In this document: positions 1 to 8,273 of the stretch, one piece after another
How the letters are laid out: each line of letters starts with the position of its first letter
Position numbering within the stretch: the stretch's first letter is position 1
Source of the DNA: Chthonomonadales bacterium
GTDB taxonomy: Bacteria > Armatimonadota > Chthonomonadetes > Chthonomonadales > CAJBBX01
Assembly (NCBI GenBank): GCA_027459625.1
Contig: DAIDHP010000001.1
Coordinates: 221,149 to 285,148 of the forward strand
Direction: 5' to 3'
Length of the DNA stretch: 64,000 bases
Program-made: the position numbers and the translations under genes
Notes under the pieces: generated by a model
The model's database searches: none
What the model was told of the DNA's origin: nothing
What the model saw: only the letters and a program-made list of their open reading frames with translations

Positions 1-460
1 CCGCAACTTGATGACCGAGTTCCTCAATAGAGGGATACACCGGAATGATCAAAGAGTGGGCATAGACAAAACCGAATTGAAGACTGGGCATCTTGACAGC
101 ATAATAATCGGCGGTGGTTTCGTTTGTTGCAAATTCAACAACACTACCCAATGTCAACAAGGAGACCCTTTCGGCGCGATGAGAGGGGGCGAAAAAAACG
201 GGAAGAAAAAGGTCGGAAACCATTGCGGCTAACGTTGGATTAGGATATGTTTCTCCGGAATCCAACGGACGCAAAGCGTGTATGATAGTCCAGCCGTGGT
301 AACCATCCAGAGTTTCGATTTGTCGGTAGTCATCCATCGAGTCATGGATTAAGACGGTTTCCCCGAATATCGCCTGGCTCACCCTTTCCGAGGATGAGTT
401 TGGCTCCCTATGCATATCTACGACATTCCAGGTTATTACCCCAATCTCATTCATATTCAT
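1..460 (-). CDS. SH3-domain cell-wall hydrolase, probably NlpC/P60 family (5' part, runs off left edge)
   Basis: An open frame of 153 codons runs from an ATG at 460 to the window edge with no stop. An AGGA ribosome site sits 5 bases upstream of that ATG. The protein starts MNMNEIGVITWNVVDMHREP and then shows a bacterial SH3 pattern: a repeat-entry segment with VVDMHREP, then SQAIFGETVLIHD, then GYHGWTIIHALR at about residues 50-62. In the family of SH3-NlpC/P60 peptidases (gamma-D-glutamyl-diamino acid endopeptidases) about 150 residues of SH3 precede the catalytic Cys-His-His domain, so that domain would lie outside the window. No signal peptide is seen at this start. The gene is divergent from the redoxin gene at 578. 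The SH3 part is seen; the NlpC/P60 assignment is inferred from similar N-termini. Confidence 0.6.
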   Translation of the reverse strand, partial: MNMNEIGVITWNVVDMHREPNSSSERVSQAIFGETVLIHDSMDDYRQIETLDGYHGWTIIHALRPLDSGETYPNPTLAAMVSDLFLPVFFAPSHRAERVSLLTLGSVVEFATNETTADYYAVKMPSLQFGFVYAHSLIIPVYPSIEELGHQVA

Positions 461-577
461 AAGTCCTCGCTTTTACAAATATTACCTTGTGAAATGCTGA
501 AATGTTTGATCATTGCGAAACATGTTCCCATAATAAACGTATCTTTATTTAGCTTGAATATTTTTAAGGAGAGAGAG

Positions 578-1633
578 ATGGTTCGCTTGAATCGATTGCA
601 TAATATCACATGGATGATGTTTGTGTTTCTGCTCGCCCTTCCGACATGGGCTTTGGCGTTAAGGATTGGTCAAAAAGCTCCTGACTTCACCCTCCCCGAT
701 CAAAACGGAGTGATGCACAGTTTAAATCAATATTCCGGGCATGTTGTGGTGTTGAACTTTTATCCAGCGGACATGACTCCGGGTTGCACATGTGAGATGA
801 AATCCCTCCGAGATAACATAAATAAGTTACACGCGAACGGTGTGGTGATTCTTGGGGTGAGTGTGGATTCCGTTGCATCTCATAAGCAATTCGCCAAGGA
901 GTTGCATCTCCCATTCCCCATCCTTGCTGACCCTGGCAAACATATGGTAGAGGAATATGGAGCGCTGGGTTCCAACGGCAGAGCGAACAGGATAACGGTA
1001 ATCATCGACAAGAAAGGCGTTGTAAAGGATATTGACTGGGCGGTCAATGCAGAATACACTCAAGCTGGCGGAGAATTAATGACTTGGCATAGCGCCGACC
1101 TTGCATTAAGACTCTCCGATTGGAAAGCGAAAATAGGAGGGCTTATCCCTAATTTCACGTTAATAACGGCAAGCGGGAAGGAATCAAGCCTATTCGATCC
1201 CGGTCAAAAAGGAGCCGTGGTCATGTTCATCGGTACGCATTGCCCCGTTTGCAAAGAGTATTTAGGCAGATTGGAATCACTTGCCAAATCCTCCTCATTT
1301 AAGGGCGTTCATTTTGTGGGGTTGGACTCGAACGTGAATGAAACGGAAAAAGCCGTATCGAACTACGAAAACAAATACCACCTCCCCTTCCCAATCTACA
1401 AGGACACCGGTGATGTGTTAGCGGATCATTTCGGAGCGACGCATACGCCGGAGGTTTGGGTGATTAACTCCCATGGGATTGCGATGTACCACGGGGCGAT
1501 TGACGATAATATGGACCCAGCCAAAGTCAAAACGTCTTACTTGGAAAACGCGCTAAGGGAGATGATCAGCGGCCAATCGATAACTACAAAGGAGACGCAT
1601 TCATTCGGATGCTCCATCCAGCGAGCGATGTAA
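578..1633 (+). CDS. Exported protein with two redoxin (peroxiredoxin/thioredoxin-like) domains
   Basis: The product has 351 residues. I chose the ATG at 578 because AAGGAGAGAGAG precedes it and it starts a clean signal peptide (residues 1-26, basic start then a hydrophobic run ending PTWA). Upstream in-frame codons would add an unlikely leader. Domain 1 (about 30-175) is AhpC/TSA, Bcp/PrxQ type: APDFTLPDQNG and then FYPADMTPGCTCE with the likely peroxidatic Cys70 and an extra Cys72. Domain 2 (about 185-335) is a second redoxin fold with IPNFTL and then a CPVC pair at Cys222/Cys225. The expected role is peroxide reduction or thiol-disulfide exchange outside the cytoplasm. Two redoxin units in one exported chain are uncommon. 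The gene is followed by a small hairpin and convergent flagellar genes. The fold is seen; substrate and partner are unknown. Confidence 0.8.
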   Translation: MVRLNRLHNITWMMFVFLLALPTWALALRIGQKAPDFTLPDQNGVMHSLNQYSGHVVVLNFYPADMTPGCTCEMKSLRDNINKLHANGVVILGVSVDSVASHKQFAKELHLPFPILADPGKHMVEEYGALGSNGRANRITVIIDKKGVVKDIDWAVNAEYTQAGGELMTWHSADLALRLSDWKAKIGGLIPNFTLITASGKESSLFDPGQKGAVVMFIGTHCPVCKEYLGRLESLAKSSSFKGVHFVGLDSNVNETEKAVSNYENKYHLPFPIYKDTGDVLADHFGATHTPEVWVINSHGIAMYHGAIDDNMDPAKVKTSYLENALREMISGQSITTKETHSFGCSIQRAM

Positions 1634-1655
1634 ATCCTCCCCGGTTTCGGAGGAT
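1634..1655. terminator. Small hairpin between convergent genes
   Basis: ATCCTCC (1634-1640) and GGAGGAT (1649-1655) form a 7-bp stem with an 8-base loop just after the redoxin stop codon and just past the end of the FliT-like gene. The downstream T-run is weak in both directions, so termination is only possible. Confidence 0.35.
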
Positions 1656-1656
1656 A

Positions 1657-2007
1657 CTATCCTATGCGGTTTATTTTGGCTATCTTTCTTCTATTTGGCG
1701 TTATGTAAGCCTTGCATGTTTGCAGCATACGGTGGCGCAATTTAAGTTGTTCGTCAATGGATTGCATTCTGTTTCGGAGATAGGATATGGTTTCGGTTTG
1801 CAATTGGCTTAGAGCATGGATTTCCCTTTGCAATGCAGGATTATTCCGTATGTATTCCGAATCCAGGCTTTTAATTGCGGATGGCAGAAGAGATGCGATT
1901 CTACATACCATTGCATTGTCATTGCGTAAAACAGCCAAACGTTCCTCCGACGCTAGTTGACGCAAACGTATTATCGCTCTCTCAGGATCAGTACAATTTG
2001 GTTGCAT
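1657..2007 (-). CDS. Small helical protein after fliS, possible FliT-type flagellar chaperone
   Basis: The product has 116 residues when started at the ATG at 2007, which has AGAGG nine bases upstream. Another ATG two codons earlier (2013) is too close to that site. The gene overlaps the end of fliS by 20 bases, so the two are translationally linked. The sequence is rich in Leu, Arg, Gln and Glu, predicted to be almost all helix, with no signal peptide or membrane segment. FliT-family chaperones are small helical proteins encoded after fliD-fliS, and they cap FliD and modulate flagellar gene expression. The assignment here rests on position, size and helical character; I do not see a diagnostic FliT motif. 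A FlgN-like chaperone is an alternative. Confidence 0.5.
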   Translation of the reverse strand: MQPNCTDPERAIIRLRQLASEERLAVLRNDNAMVCRIASLLPSAIKSLDSEYIRNNPALQREIHALSQLQTETISYLRNRMQSIDEQLKLRHRMLQTCKAYITPNRRKIAKINRIG

Positions 2008-2416
2008 GAGCATCAGCCTCTCTGGATTTTTGTTGTTGCTTATCCACCTCAGCCCAGCTCTCGCGCAGATCCTTCAGCATGGAAAGCACAGTGTCGATGT
2101 TGCTCGACTTATTATATAAATTCGCTTCGACTAATTGCTCCAGCATGTATTGATATATCCTGTGAAGGTTAACGGCGATTTCACCCCCTCTGCTTCGATC
2201 CAGAGAGGACATTAACTCCATGACTATCTTTTGAGCCTTGATTAGATGGATGTGTTTGCCTTCTATATCCTTTGCTATCATACGTTCCTTTGCACGATAT
2301 AAGAAACGGATCGCTCCATCATACAACATAACAACTAACTGAGTAGGGCTGGCGGTTTCCACCTGAGTGCGTTGATACTGCTGAGCATAATTTCTGTATG
2401 ACGCTGATAAGCCCAT
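1988..2416 (-). CDS. fliS: Flagellar export chaperone FliS
   Basis: The product has 142 residues and shows the full FliS pattern: an N-terminal SYRNYAQQYQRTQVETASP followed by QLVVMLYDGAIRFLYRAKE (about 27-45), then a helical body with SSLDRSRGGEIAVNLHRIYQYM and a tail segment KDLRESWAEV. FliS binds the C-terminal helices of flagellin in the cytoplasm and keeps it unfolded for export. An AGGA ribosome site lies about nine bases before the ATG. The gene sits 28 bases after fliD and overlaps the small FliT-like gene, as in many fliD-fliS-fliT units. The C-terminus (KQQQKSREADAHATKLY) is longer and more charged than usual. I consider the call secure. Confidence 0.95.
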   Translation of the reverse strand: MGLSASYRNYAQQYQRTQVETASPTQLVVMLYDGAIRFLYRAKERMIAKDIEGKHIHLIKAQKIVMELMSSLDRSRGGEIAVNLHRIYQYMLEQLVEANLYNKSSNIDTVLSMLKDLRESWAEVDKQQQKSREADAHATKLY

Positions 2417-2444
2417 TTGATGTATTCCTAACCTTTATTTCATC

Positions 2445-4793
2445 TTATCCCGTGGTTGATGTACTAGTAGAAGACGTATTATTGGTTGACGACGAACTCG
2501 TCCCGCTTGATGATCCACCGGATCCCGAACTTGAGGAGGATGAGGTGGATCCGCTTAACCCCGCCAAGCTCGCTAAACTTGCCGCGGAAGCGTTCAGATT
2601 GGCTACGGCGGTGTCCATATTGGTGAACTCCTGTTCCAAAAACGCTTGTTGCGCATTCAAGTTCGTCTGCATATCGGATATTTGCGAACTTAAATCACTG
2701 ATTTGGGAACCCAATGAATTGGAAAATTGCGTCAGGGTTCCATTGACGAAATCGGTAACGGAGTTGGCGAAATTCGCAATTTGATCCGCAACACCTTGGG
2801 TGAAAATTACAGGTCCATGCGAGCCTGTGGTTGTGGATTGCACCAATAGTGTCAAGCCGTCCGTGGTGGCGTTTCCGGAATTGCCTGTCAGCAACTGGCC
2901 GTTTCCGGTAGCCGCCTCGCCGTTGATGGTTCCTGCAACATTCAATCCCTGAGCATTTAGAGCCGTTGTTCCAATTCCGCTGTTGTTCGAAGCGGCGGCT
3001 TCATTGGAAACCACGGAGAAATTATAATTGGAACCATACTGTTTTGCGGTCAGAACCAACTGATTATTGATATTTTGCGCGGTGATGTAGTTGGATAAGG
3101 TCTTATCCCCATTGATCTGCGAGATGATCCCACCCAGTGTGCTGTTGGGAGCCAGAAATAGATTGTAGCCATTCCCGAACATGTTGCCTGAAAATGTAAG
3201 AGTTTCCGTATTTGGATTATTATCGCTTGTGTGAGCTGTTCCAGCCGTAGCGGAAGCCTGCGTGGCAACTTGCGTGATGTTCACGGGGTACCCCGCCGAT
3301 CCGCTGGGCTTTGTATTGCTGGTGGAATTCACATAACTGATGGTGTTATCCGTGCTTGTTCCAACCGCTTGAAAAATCTTCGCAACGGCTCCGAGGTTGC
3401 TTTGCAATGCGTTGTTAAGCGTTGAGCTATCTATGTTTAAATTACCGTTCTGATCGAGTGTGATCCCGATTTGCGCCAATGTGGAGTTGGCTCCGCTAAG
3501 CCCGTTCACCTGACCGACGATTATGTTGGACACCGAATTCATCATATTCTCAATAATCGAGTTCCCAAATAACGGACCAGCGACTTTTGTGGATGAATTA
3601 TAGGTTGCCACGCCGTTTACCGCAGTGACGAGATTGTTATACGCGGTGACAAAATTAGAGATATTCCCGGATATCGTGTTGGTGTCGGATGTTATCGAGA
3701 CATTGGATGCAGGCTGTCCGCTATCCGAAAGGAGATTAATGGTGACATTAGCGAGTGCGTCGGATATCGTATTGCTGCTTCTGGTGATATTTAGATTATC
3801 CAAGGTGAACTTGGCATCCTGTGCGCTCTGCAATAAGTTCGTGGGCGTATTCTGCACGATCCCAAGATTAGCCAGGATGTTATTGGAATCTGTCAGAGAT
3901 GTGATTCCAGTCAATTGAAGCTGCTGTTCGGTGCCAGATCCGTTTGGATTCTGCACGGAGACAACATTCGCGGAGACGCCGGAGATACCCGCCGAGTTTA
4001 TCTTTTGAGCTATCGTAGAGAGGGAATCCGTGGATAAATCGATGCTTACCCCCGTCCCGTTAATGCTGACCGTGCCGGATTGCGGTGAGGTCAAGCCAAT
4101 CAAGGTTCCCATAGAGGTGGCGCTGTCGGAAAAGAGATTTGAAACCACTGCATTGCCGGAAGTATTGTTTGTCGTGGTGGAACCTACCAACCCGAGTTTG
4201 TTTTGGACTATCGTTCCGCCAACATTGTCCGATATTGATATCGCATTGATCGTGCCGGAATTCGAACTGGTTAACACCATCGTGTAACTATTGGAAGTTG
4301 TGGAAATAATTGACGCGTTAACCCCGGCGTTAGCTGAATTGATATTCGACACAAGCGATTGCAAGGTATCGGTGGAGGAGACATTCACCGCATGTCCGTC
4401 AATTATCAACTGCCCCGAAACACCTAAAGGGGTGGATGCGCTGGATTGGGCCGCCGACGCCATGCTCTCTGCTTGAGCCAGTTGGAGCACTTGAATCGTA
4501 TGATTCCCCGTCTGCGCACCGTTCTGAGCGGTGACTGAGACAGCAGAAGTGTTTGAACTGGAAGCTTGCACTGCATTGAAGCTGCTTTGTCCGTCCAAAG
4601 CGTTTGATGCGGTTTGAAAGTTGGACATCGCCGAGGAGATAGTCTGTACTGCCGCCTGTTCCGTCTGCAACTGCGTTTGTTCCGCCTGCAGGTTCTTCAA
4701 AGGCAGGCTTTGCACAGCCATCAATTGATTGACAATGCTAGTGGTGTCAATACCACTTCCCAATCCCGTAAATGTTATTCCGCTTGTACTCAT
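2445..4793 (-). CDS. fliD: Flagellar filament cap protein FliD (hook-associated protein 2)
   Basis: The product has 782 residues, at the long end of the family. The N-terminus MSTSGITFTGLGSGIDTTSI followed by VNQLMAVQSLPLKNLQAEQ is the FliD_N signature. A FliD_C-like helical part follows (about 660-745), with a coiled-coil stretch from FANSVTDFVN to FTNMDTAVANL. Between them lie flagellin-IN-like modules near residues 125-190 and 240-290 (GQLIIDGHAVNVSSTDTLQS, GTVSINGTGVSIDLSTDSL). FliD caps the growing filament and guides flagellin insertion outside the cell. The last 40 residues are nearly all Ser, Thr, Gly and Asn, an odd low-complexity tail. The gene lies 80 bases behind a flagellin gene with a hairpin between them; GGAGGATGGGAG is the ribosome site. 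Confidence 0.93.
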   Translation of the reverse strand: MSTSGITFTGLGSGIDTTSIVNQLMAVQSLPLKNLQAEQTQLQTEQAAVQTISSAMSNFQTASNALDGQSSFNAVQASSSNTSAVSVTAQNGAQTGNHTIQVLQLAQAESMASAAQSSASTPLGVSGQLIIDGHAVNVSSTDTLQSLVSNINSANAGVNASIISTTSNSYTMVLTSSNSGTINAISISDNVGGTIVQNKLGLVGSTTTNNTSGNAVVSNLFSDSATSMGTLIGLTSPQSGTVSINGTGVSIDLSTDSLSTIAQKINSAGISGVSANVVSVQNPNGSGTEQQLQLTGITSLTDSNNILANLGIVQNTPTNLLQSAQDAKFTLDNLNITRSSNTISDALANVTINLLSDSGQPASNVSITSDTNTISGNISNFVTAYNNLVTAVNGVATYNSSTKVAGPLFGNSIIENMMNSVSNIIVGQVNGLSGANSTLAQIGITLDQNGNLNIDSSTLNNALQSNLGAVAKIFQAVGTSTDNTISYVNSTSNTKPSGSAGYPVNITQVATQASATAGTAHTSDNNPNTETLTFSGNMFGNGYNLFLAPNSTLGGIISQINGDKTLSNYITAQNINNQLVLTAKQYGSNYNFSVVSNEAAASNNSGIGTTALNAQGLNVAGTINGEAATGNGQLLTGNSGNATTDGLTLLVQSTTTGSHGPVIFTQGVADQIANFANSVTDFVNGTLTQFSNSLGSQISDLSSQISDMQTNLNAQQAFLEQEFTNMDTAVANLNASAASLASLAGLSGSTSSSSSSGSGGSSSGTSSSSTNNTSSTSTSTTG

Positions 4794-4830
4794 TACGTTG
4801 CTCCCATCCTCCCCATGAAGGAGAAAGGAT

Positions 4831-4857
4831 GGGGTGAGTTATGTGTAAGCTCACCCC
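4831..4857 (-). terminator. Hairpin between flagellin and fliD
   Basis: GGGGTGAG (4831-4838) and CTCACCCC (4850-4857) form a perfect 8-bp stem with an 11-base loop, 17 bases after the flagellin stop. On the transcribed strand it is followed by a short mixed pyrimidine run (ATCCTTTCTCC). It may be a partial terminator or an mRNA-stabilising stem that sets flagellin above fliD. Confidence 0.5.
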
Positions 4858-4873
4858 TGTGACTATTCCCGCT

Positions 4874-6337
4874 TTACTGCAAGAGTTTCAAGACCTGCTG
4901 AGGCGCCTGGTTTGCTTGCGCCAAAACAGACATGCCAGCCTGCTCGAGAATGTTGTATTTCGTCATGTTCACCACTTCCTGCGCCACATTCGTATCGGCG
5001 ATGGATGAGTTCGAAGCCGACAGGTTCTCTGACGTAATTCCCAATGCATTGATGGTGCTGTTCAAGGTGTTATCCTGGAAAGCACCCAATTGCGCCCTCA
5101 TAACGGACACTTGGGAGAGCGCCTGCTGCACCATGCTGATGGCATCCGACGCCCCCTGTGCAGTGGTTACGTCAATGTTGCTGAGGTTCTTGCCTGAAAT
5201 CACCGTGTTGCCTAATTGCGAAATAGCCATGTTACCAATGGACATGTTCACAAACTGTCCGGAATTGGCGCCAATCTGAAACTGCATCGAACCTGCGGAT
5301 ACCGTTGCGACGGTCGTGTTGGTATTCAACGCCAATTTGTTTCCCGCTTCGGTTAACAGAATACTGTTGCCATTCGTGTCCGTCAGTTGCAATCCACTGG
5401 CATTACTAGACTGCCCCCCAGTGAAAGTTTCCGTCACGGTACCGATCTGCACCGTGGCGACTGCATTCACCCCTGCGGTTACAGTCACCGCACCGAGCAT
5501 GGTGCTGCTTTCAGCGTAGTTGATTGAAAACTGAGATCCATAATTGGTCTGAGTTAATTCAACCGTTCCGCCGCTTGAACCGCTTACAAATTGCGCACTG
5601 ACGCCGGTCGTGGAGGCAAGATTATTGATCTTATCCAGCATGTTTTGAACCGTGTCGCTTGCGCTTATCTGGATGGATTGTCCGTTTATGACAATCGTCC
5701 CGCCTGTGCCAGTTGATCCCCCGTTGACAGCCGAAACCAAGGAACTGGTGCTTGCATAGGTCGCCGATCCGGCGCCAATCGCCCTTGTCGCAGCTTGTGT
5801 CAACGACAGGGTTACATTTCCCGCCTGAGTGGTCCCCGATCCAAACGTGCCGCCGATGGATATTCCACTGAGGTCGGTGGTATCCGTAACCGCCGCGCTT
5901 ACTCCGGAACTGCCATCAAGCAACCTTCTTGAACCGTATTGCGTATCGGCAACTATTCGATTGATGCTCTGCAACGCGGATTGAATCTGAGTCTGATCCG
6001 CTTGCACCGACGCCGAATCGTTTGCACCAGTATTGGCGGCGGCTACAGCCAGTTGGTTGATTGACTGCAACAGATTCGTGATTTCGGAAAGCCCTCCGTC
6101 CGCAGTTTGGATCACGTTATTTGCGTCCTGCGCATTGGATATCGCCTGGTTCATCCCGTTGATCTGTGCGGTGAGATTGGTTGATATGATCAATCCCGCC
6201 GGATCATCCGAAGCGCTGTTGATTCTCAAGCCCGATGAGAGCCTTTGAATGGACGTCGAAAGACTGTTCGTGTTCTGCTGCAAATAGCGGAGCGCGGTTT
6301 CCGCAGTCACATTGGTGTTGATGTCGAGAAGAGACAT
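4874..6337 (-). CDS. Flagellin (copy 1 of 2)
   Basis: The product has 487 residues. The N-terminal D0/D1 part (about 1-150) has the classic pattern with SIQRLSSGLRINSASDDPAG and GMNQAISNAQDANNVIQTAD. The C-terminal D1/D0 part (about 390-487) has LSQVSVMRAQLGAFQDN and ends in MSVLAQANQAPQQVLKLLQ. The middle holds a flagellin-IN-type module (about 205-275, with GTIVINGQSIQISASDTVQN). It is the structural subunit of the filament, exported by the flagellar type III apparatus with FliS. The neighbouring flagellin at 6558 is a close paralogue of exactly the same length. GGAGG sits upstream of the ATG, and a sigma-28-type promoter (6459-6486) lies about 120 bases before the start, so this copy probably has its own late-class promoter. 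Confidence 0.96.
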   Translation of the reverse strand: MSLLDINTNVTAETALRYLQQNTNSLSTSIQRLSSGLRINSASDDPAGLIISTNLTAQINGMNQAISNAQDANNVIQTADGGLSEITNLLQSINQLAVAAANTGANDSASVQADQTQIQSALQSINRIVADTQYGSRRLLDGSSGVSAAVTDTTDLSGISIGGTFGSGTTQAGNVTLSLTQAATRAIGAGSATYASTSSLVSAVNGGSTGTGGTIVINGQSIQISASDTVQNMLDKINNLASTTGVSAQFVSGSSGGTVELTQTNYGSQFSINYAESSTMLGAVTVTAGVNAVATVQIGTVTETFTGGQSSNASGLQLTDTNGNSILLTEAGNKLALNTNTTVATVSAGSMQFQIGANSGQFVNMSIGNMAISQLGNTVISGKNLSNIDVTTAQGASDAISMVQQALSQVSVMRAQLGAFQDNTLNSTINALGITSENLSASNSSIADTNVAQEVVNMTKYNILEQAGMSVLAQANQAPQQVLKLLQ

Positions 6338-6458
6338 GATAATTATCCTCCGTGAAAAAAGCGAAATCGTGTATTTCGCATCATCCCTGCATCCTGCATG
6401 GGTGTGTTACTATGAGATGTTACACAGACCGCGGTTTCTGTTGGAACACTCGGAGAAA

Positions 6459-6486
6459 TTATTGGCATAACGTATAAGGATCTTTA
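6459..6486 (-). promoter_or_regulatory. Sigma-28 (FliA/SigD)-type promoter for flagellin copy 1
   Basis: On the minus strand TAAA (6486-6483) is separated by 16 bases from GCCAATAA (6466-6459). The known sigma-28 consensus is TAAA, 14-16 bases, GCCGATAA, so the -10 matches 7 of 8. Start of transcription would be near 6452, giving a leader of about 115 bases before the ATG at 6337. No fliA gene is in the window. Confidence 0.65.
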
Positions 6487-6502
6487 GATGTCTTAAATGG
6501 AA

Positions 6503-6536
6503 AAGGCGCCCAAGATATGAAAATCCCAGGCGCCTT
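6503..6536 (-). terminator. Intrinsic terminator after flagellin copy 2
   Basis: On the minus strand AAGGCGCC (6536-6529) pairs with GGCGCCTT (6510-6503) across an 18-base loop, and is followed by TT before the sequence becomes mixed. It lies 22 bases past the stop of the 6558-8021 flagellin and just upstream of the next flagellin promoter. This supports separate transcription of the two copies. Confidence 0.6.
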
Positions 6537-6557
6537 GCAATCAAGCGGATAAGGTAT

Positions 6558-8021
6558 TTATCCTAGAAGTTTCAGCACCATCTGCGGTTCCTGGTTCGCC
6601 TGAGCTAAAACCGACATGCCCGCCTGCTGTAGAATGTTATTCTGGGTCATGTTCACCACCTCTTGTGCCACATTTGCGTCCGCGATGGATGCCTGAGAGG
6701 CTGTGAGGTTCTCGGATGTAACCCCCAACGCGTTGATAGTGCTGTTCAGTGTGTTATCCTGGAACGATCCCAGTTGAGCTCGAAGCACGGAAACCTGAGA
6801 GAGAGACTGCTGGACGATTTGGATCGCATTTTGAGCCCCTTGAGCCGTGGTGACATCGATGGAATTCAGGGTTTGACCGTTCACCACGGTATTGCCCAGA
6901 TTAGAGGTGGACATATCACCGATGGAGATGGAAACATTCTGTCCCGCGTTCGCTCCGATCTGGAAGGTGAGCGAACCTTGAGAGACTGTGCCCACGACCG
7001 CTGGAGTGGTGTGCAATTGCGTATTTCCTGCTTCCGTCAAGAGGATGCTGTTCCCTGAACTGTCCGTTAGCTGCAGTCCGGAGGAGCCAGTCGATTGACC
7101 TCCTGTAAACGTGGTGGTCACCCCGCCCACAGTGACCTGGGCTACTGCGTTCGCACCGGTGACGAATGTTTGCGCTCCCAGGATTGTGCTGCTTTCCGAA
7201 TAATTGATATTGAAGTTTTGACCGTAATTTGTCTGGTCCAACTCGATGTGTCCTCCACTAGCGCCGCTCACGAACTGCGCACTCACACCGGTGGTGGAAC
7301 TGAGATTGTTGATCTTGTCAAGCATGGTTTGAACGGTATCGCTGGCGGAGACTTGGATGGATTGTCCGTTAATTACTATCGTGCCTCCACCAGTCCCTGT
7401 CGTTCCACCATTAACGGCGGATAGAAGCGAAGTGGTGGATGCATAGGTTGCAGCGCCGGCGGATGTGGCAAAACTCGCGGCGGTTGTCACATTTACCGTC
7501 ACATTCCCTGCAACAGTCGCTTGTCCAGCGAATGTGCCGCCAATGGATATTCCGCCCAGATCAGTTGTATTCGTAACAACGGAAGTCACCCCGGATGTGC
7601 CATCCAGTAATTTCTTTGATCCGTACTGGGTGTCGGAGACGATTCGATCAATGCTTTGGATTGCCGAGGATATCTGCGTCTGATCCGCTTGCACGGCGGT
7701 GGGGTCGTTTGCTCCGGTGTTGGCTGCGGCGACCGCAAGTTGGTTGATGGATTGCAGCAGACTAGTGACTTCGGAGAGACCGCCATCCGCGGTTTGGATC
7801 ACGTTATTGGCGTTTTGCGCGTTGGTAATGGCTTGATTCATTCCGTTGATCTGGGATTTCAAGTTTTCCGAGATGATCAAACCCGCAGGATCATCCTTGG
7901 CGCTGTTGATTCTCAAACCCGATGACAGTCTTTGGATGGATGTGGACAACGCATCGCTGGTATTCTGCAAATTGCGAAGGGTTCCCATCGCGTCCGTGTT
8001 TGTGTTGATGTACAGTGACAT
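6558..8021 (-). CDS. Flagellin (copy 2 of 2)
   Basis: The product has 487 residues and is colinear with the neighbouring flagellin. The N-terminal part has SIQRLSSGLRINSAKDDPAG and GMNQAITNAQNANNVIQTAD. The C-terminal part has LSQVSVLRAQLGSFQDN and ends MSVLAQANQEPQMVLKLLG. The middle again holds a flagellin-IN module (GTIVINGQSIQVSASDTVQT, about 210-280). Differences from copy 1 gather at the very N-terminus (MSLYINTNTDAMGTLRNLQN against MSLLDINTNVTAETALRYLQ) and in the centre, as expected for surface-exposed domains. GGAGGAATTGAAGA precedes the ATG. A tandem duplication kept as two single-gene units suggests a mixed or switchable filament, which is inference. Confidence 0.96.
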   Translation of the reverse strand: MSLYINTNTDAMGTLRNLQNTSDALSTSIQRLSSGLRINSAKDDPAGLIISENLKSQINGMNQAITNAQNANNVIQTADGGLSEVTSLLQSINQLAVAAANTGANDPTAVQADQTQISSAIQSIDRIVSDTQYGSKKLLDGTSGVTSVVTNTTDLGGISIGGTFAGQATVAGNVTVNVTTAASFATSAGAATYASTTSLLSAVNGGTTGTGGGTIVINGQSIQVSASDTVQTMLDKINNLSSTTGVSAQFVSGASGGHIELDQTNYGQNFNINYSESSTILGAQTFVTGANAVAQVTVGGVTTTFTGGQSTGSSGLQLTDSSGNSILLTEAGNTQLHTTPAVVGTVSQGSLTFQIGANAGQNVSISIGDMSTSNLGNTVVNGQTLNSIDVTTAQGAQNAIQIVQQSLSQVSVLRAQLGSFQDNTLNSTINALGVTSENLTASQASIADANVAQEVVNMTQNNILQQAGMSVLAQANQEPQMVLKLLG

Positions 8022-8065
8022 TCTTCAATTCCTCCATGAGTTAAGAAGCTATGCGCTTCGTTAGA

Positions 8066-8092
8066 TATCCGGCTTCCTGCCGGAAGGATTTG
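8066..8092 (-). promoter_or_regulatory. Possible weak sigma-28-like promoter for flagellin copy 2
   Basis: On the minus strand CAAA (8092-8089) is followed after 15 bases by GCCGGATA (8073-8066), resembling TAAA-N15-GCCGATAA with an inserted G. It lies about 45 bases before the ATG at 8021. The match is much poorer than at the other flagellin. Confidence 0.35.
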
Positions 8093-8273
8093 CGCTCCCA
8101 TATCAATCGTCTCTCGACGTGAGAGCGTTGAAAAGGTAGTTGAAGGAATGTTCCATACTCTTACACGGATTGGGACGGTTTTTTGCGAACATGAAGTCAA
8201 AACACCCAATATTTTTACAGGGTTCCATGCGGTTCAATTATTAGGGTCCCCCGGATGCATTCCAACGAAGTGT

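Noticed and set aside
2398..2784. Plus-strand 128-codon frame opposite fliD
   Set aside because: It is the shadow of the FliD Ser/Thr-rich tail in the opposite strand; codon pattern and content fit fliD, and there is no ribosome site.
4831..6536. Phase-variation switch around the flagellins
   Set aside because: No invertible repeats or recombinase gene were found; the hairpins are local terminator-type stems.
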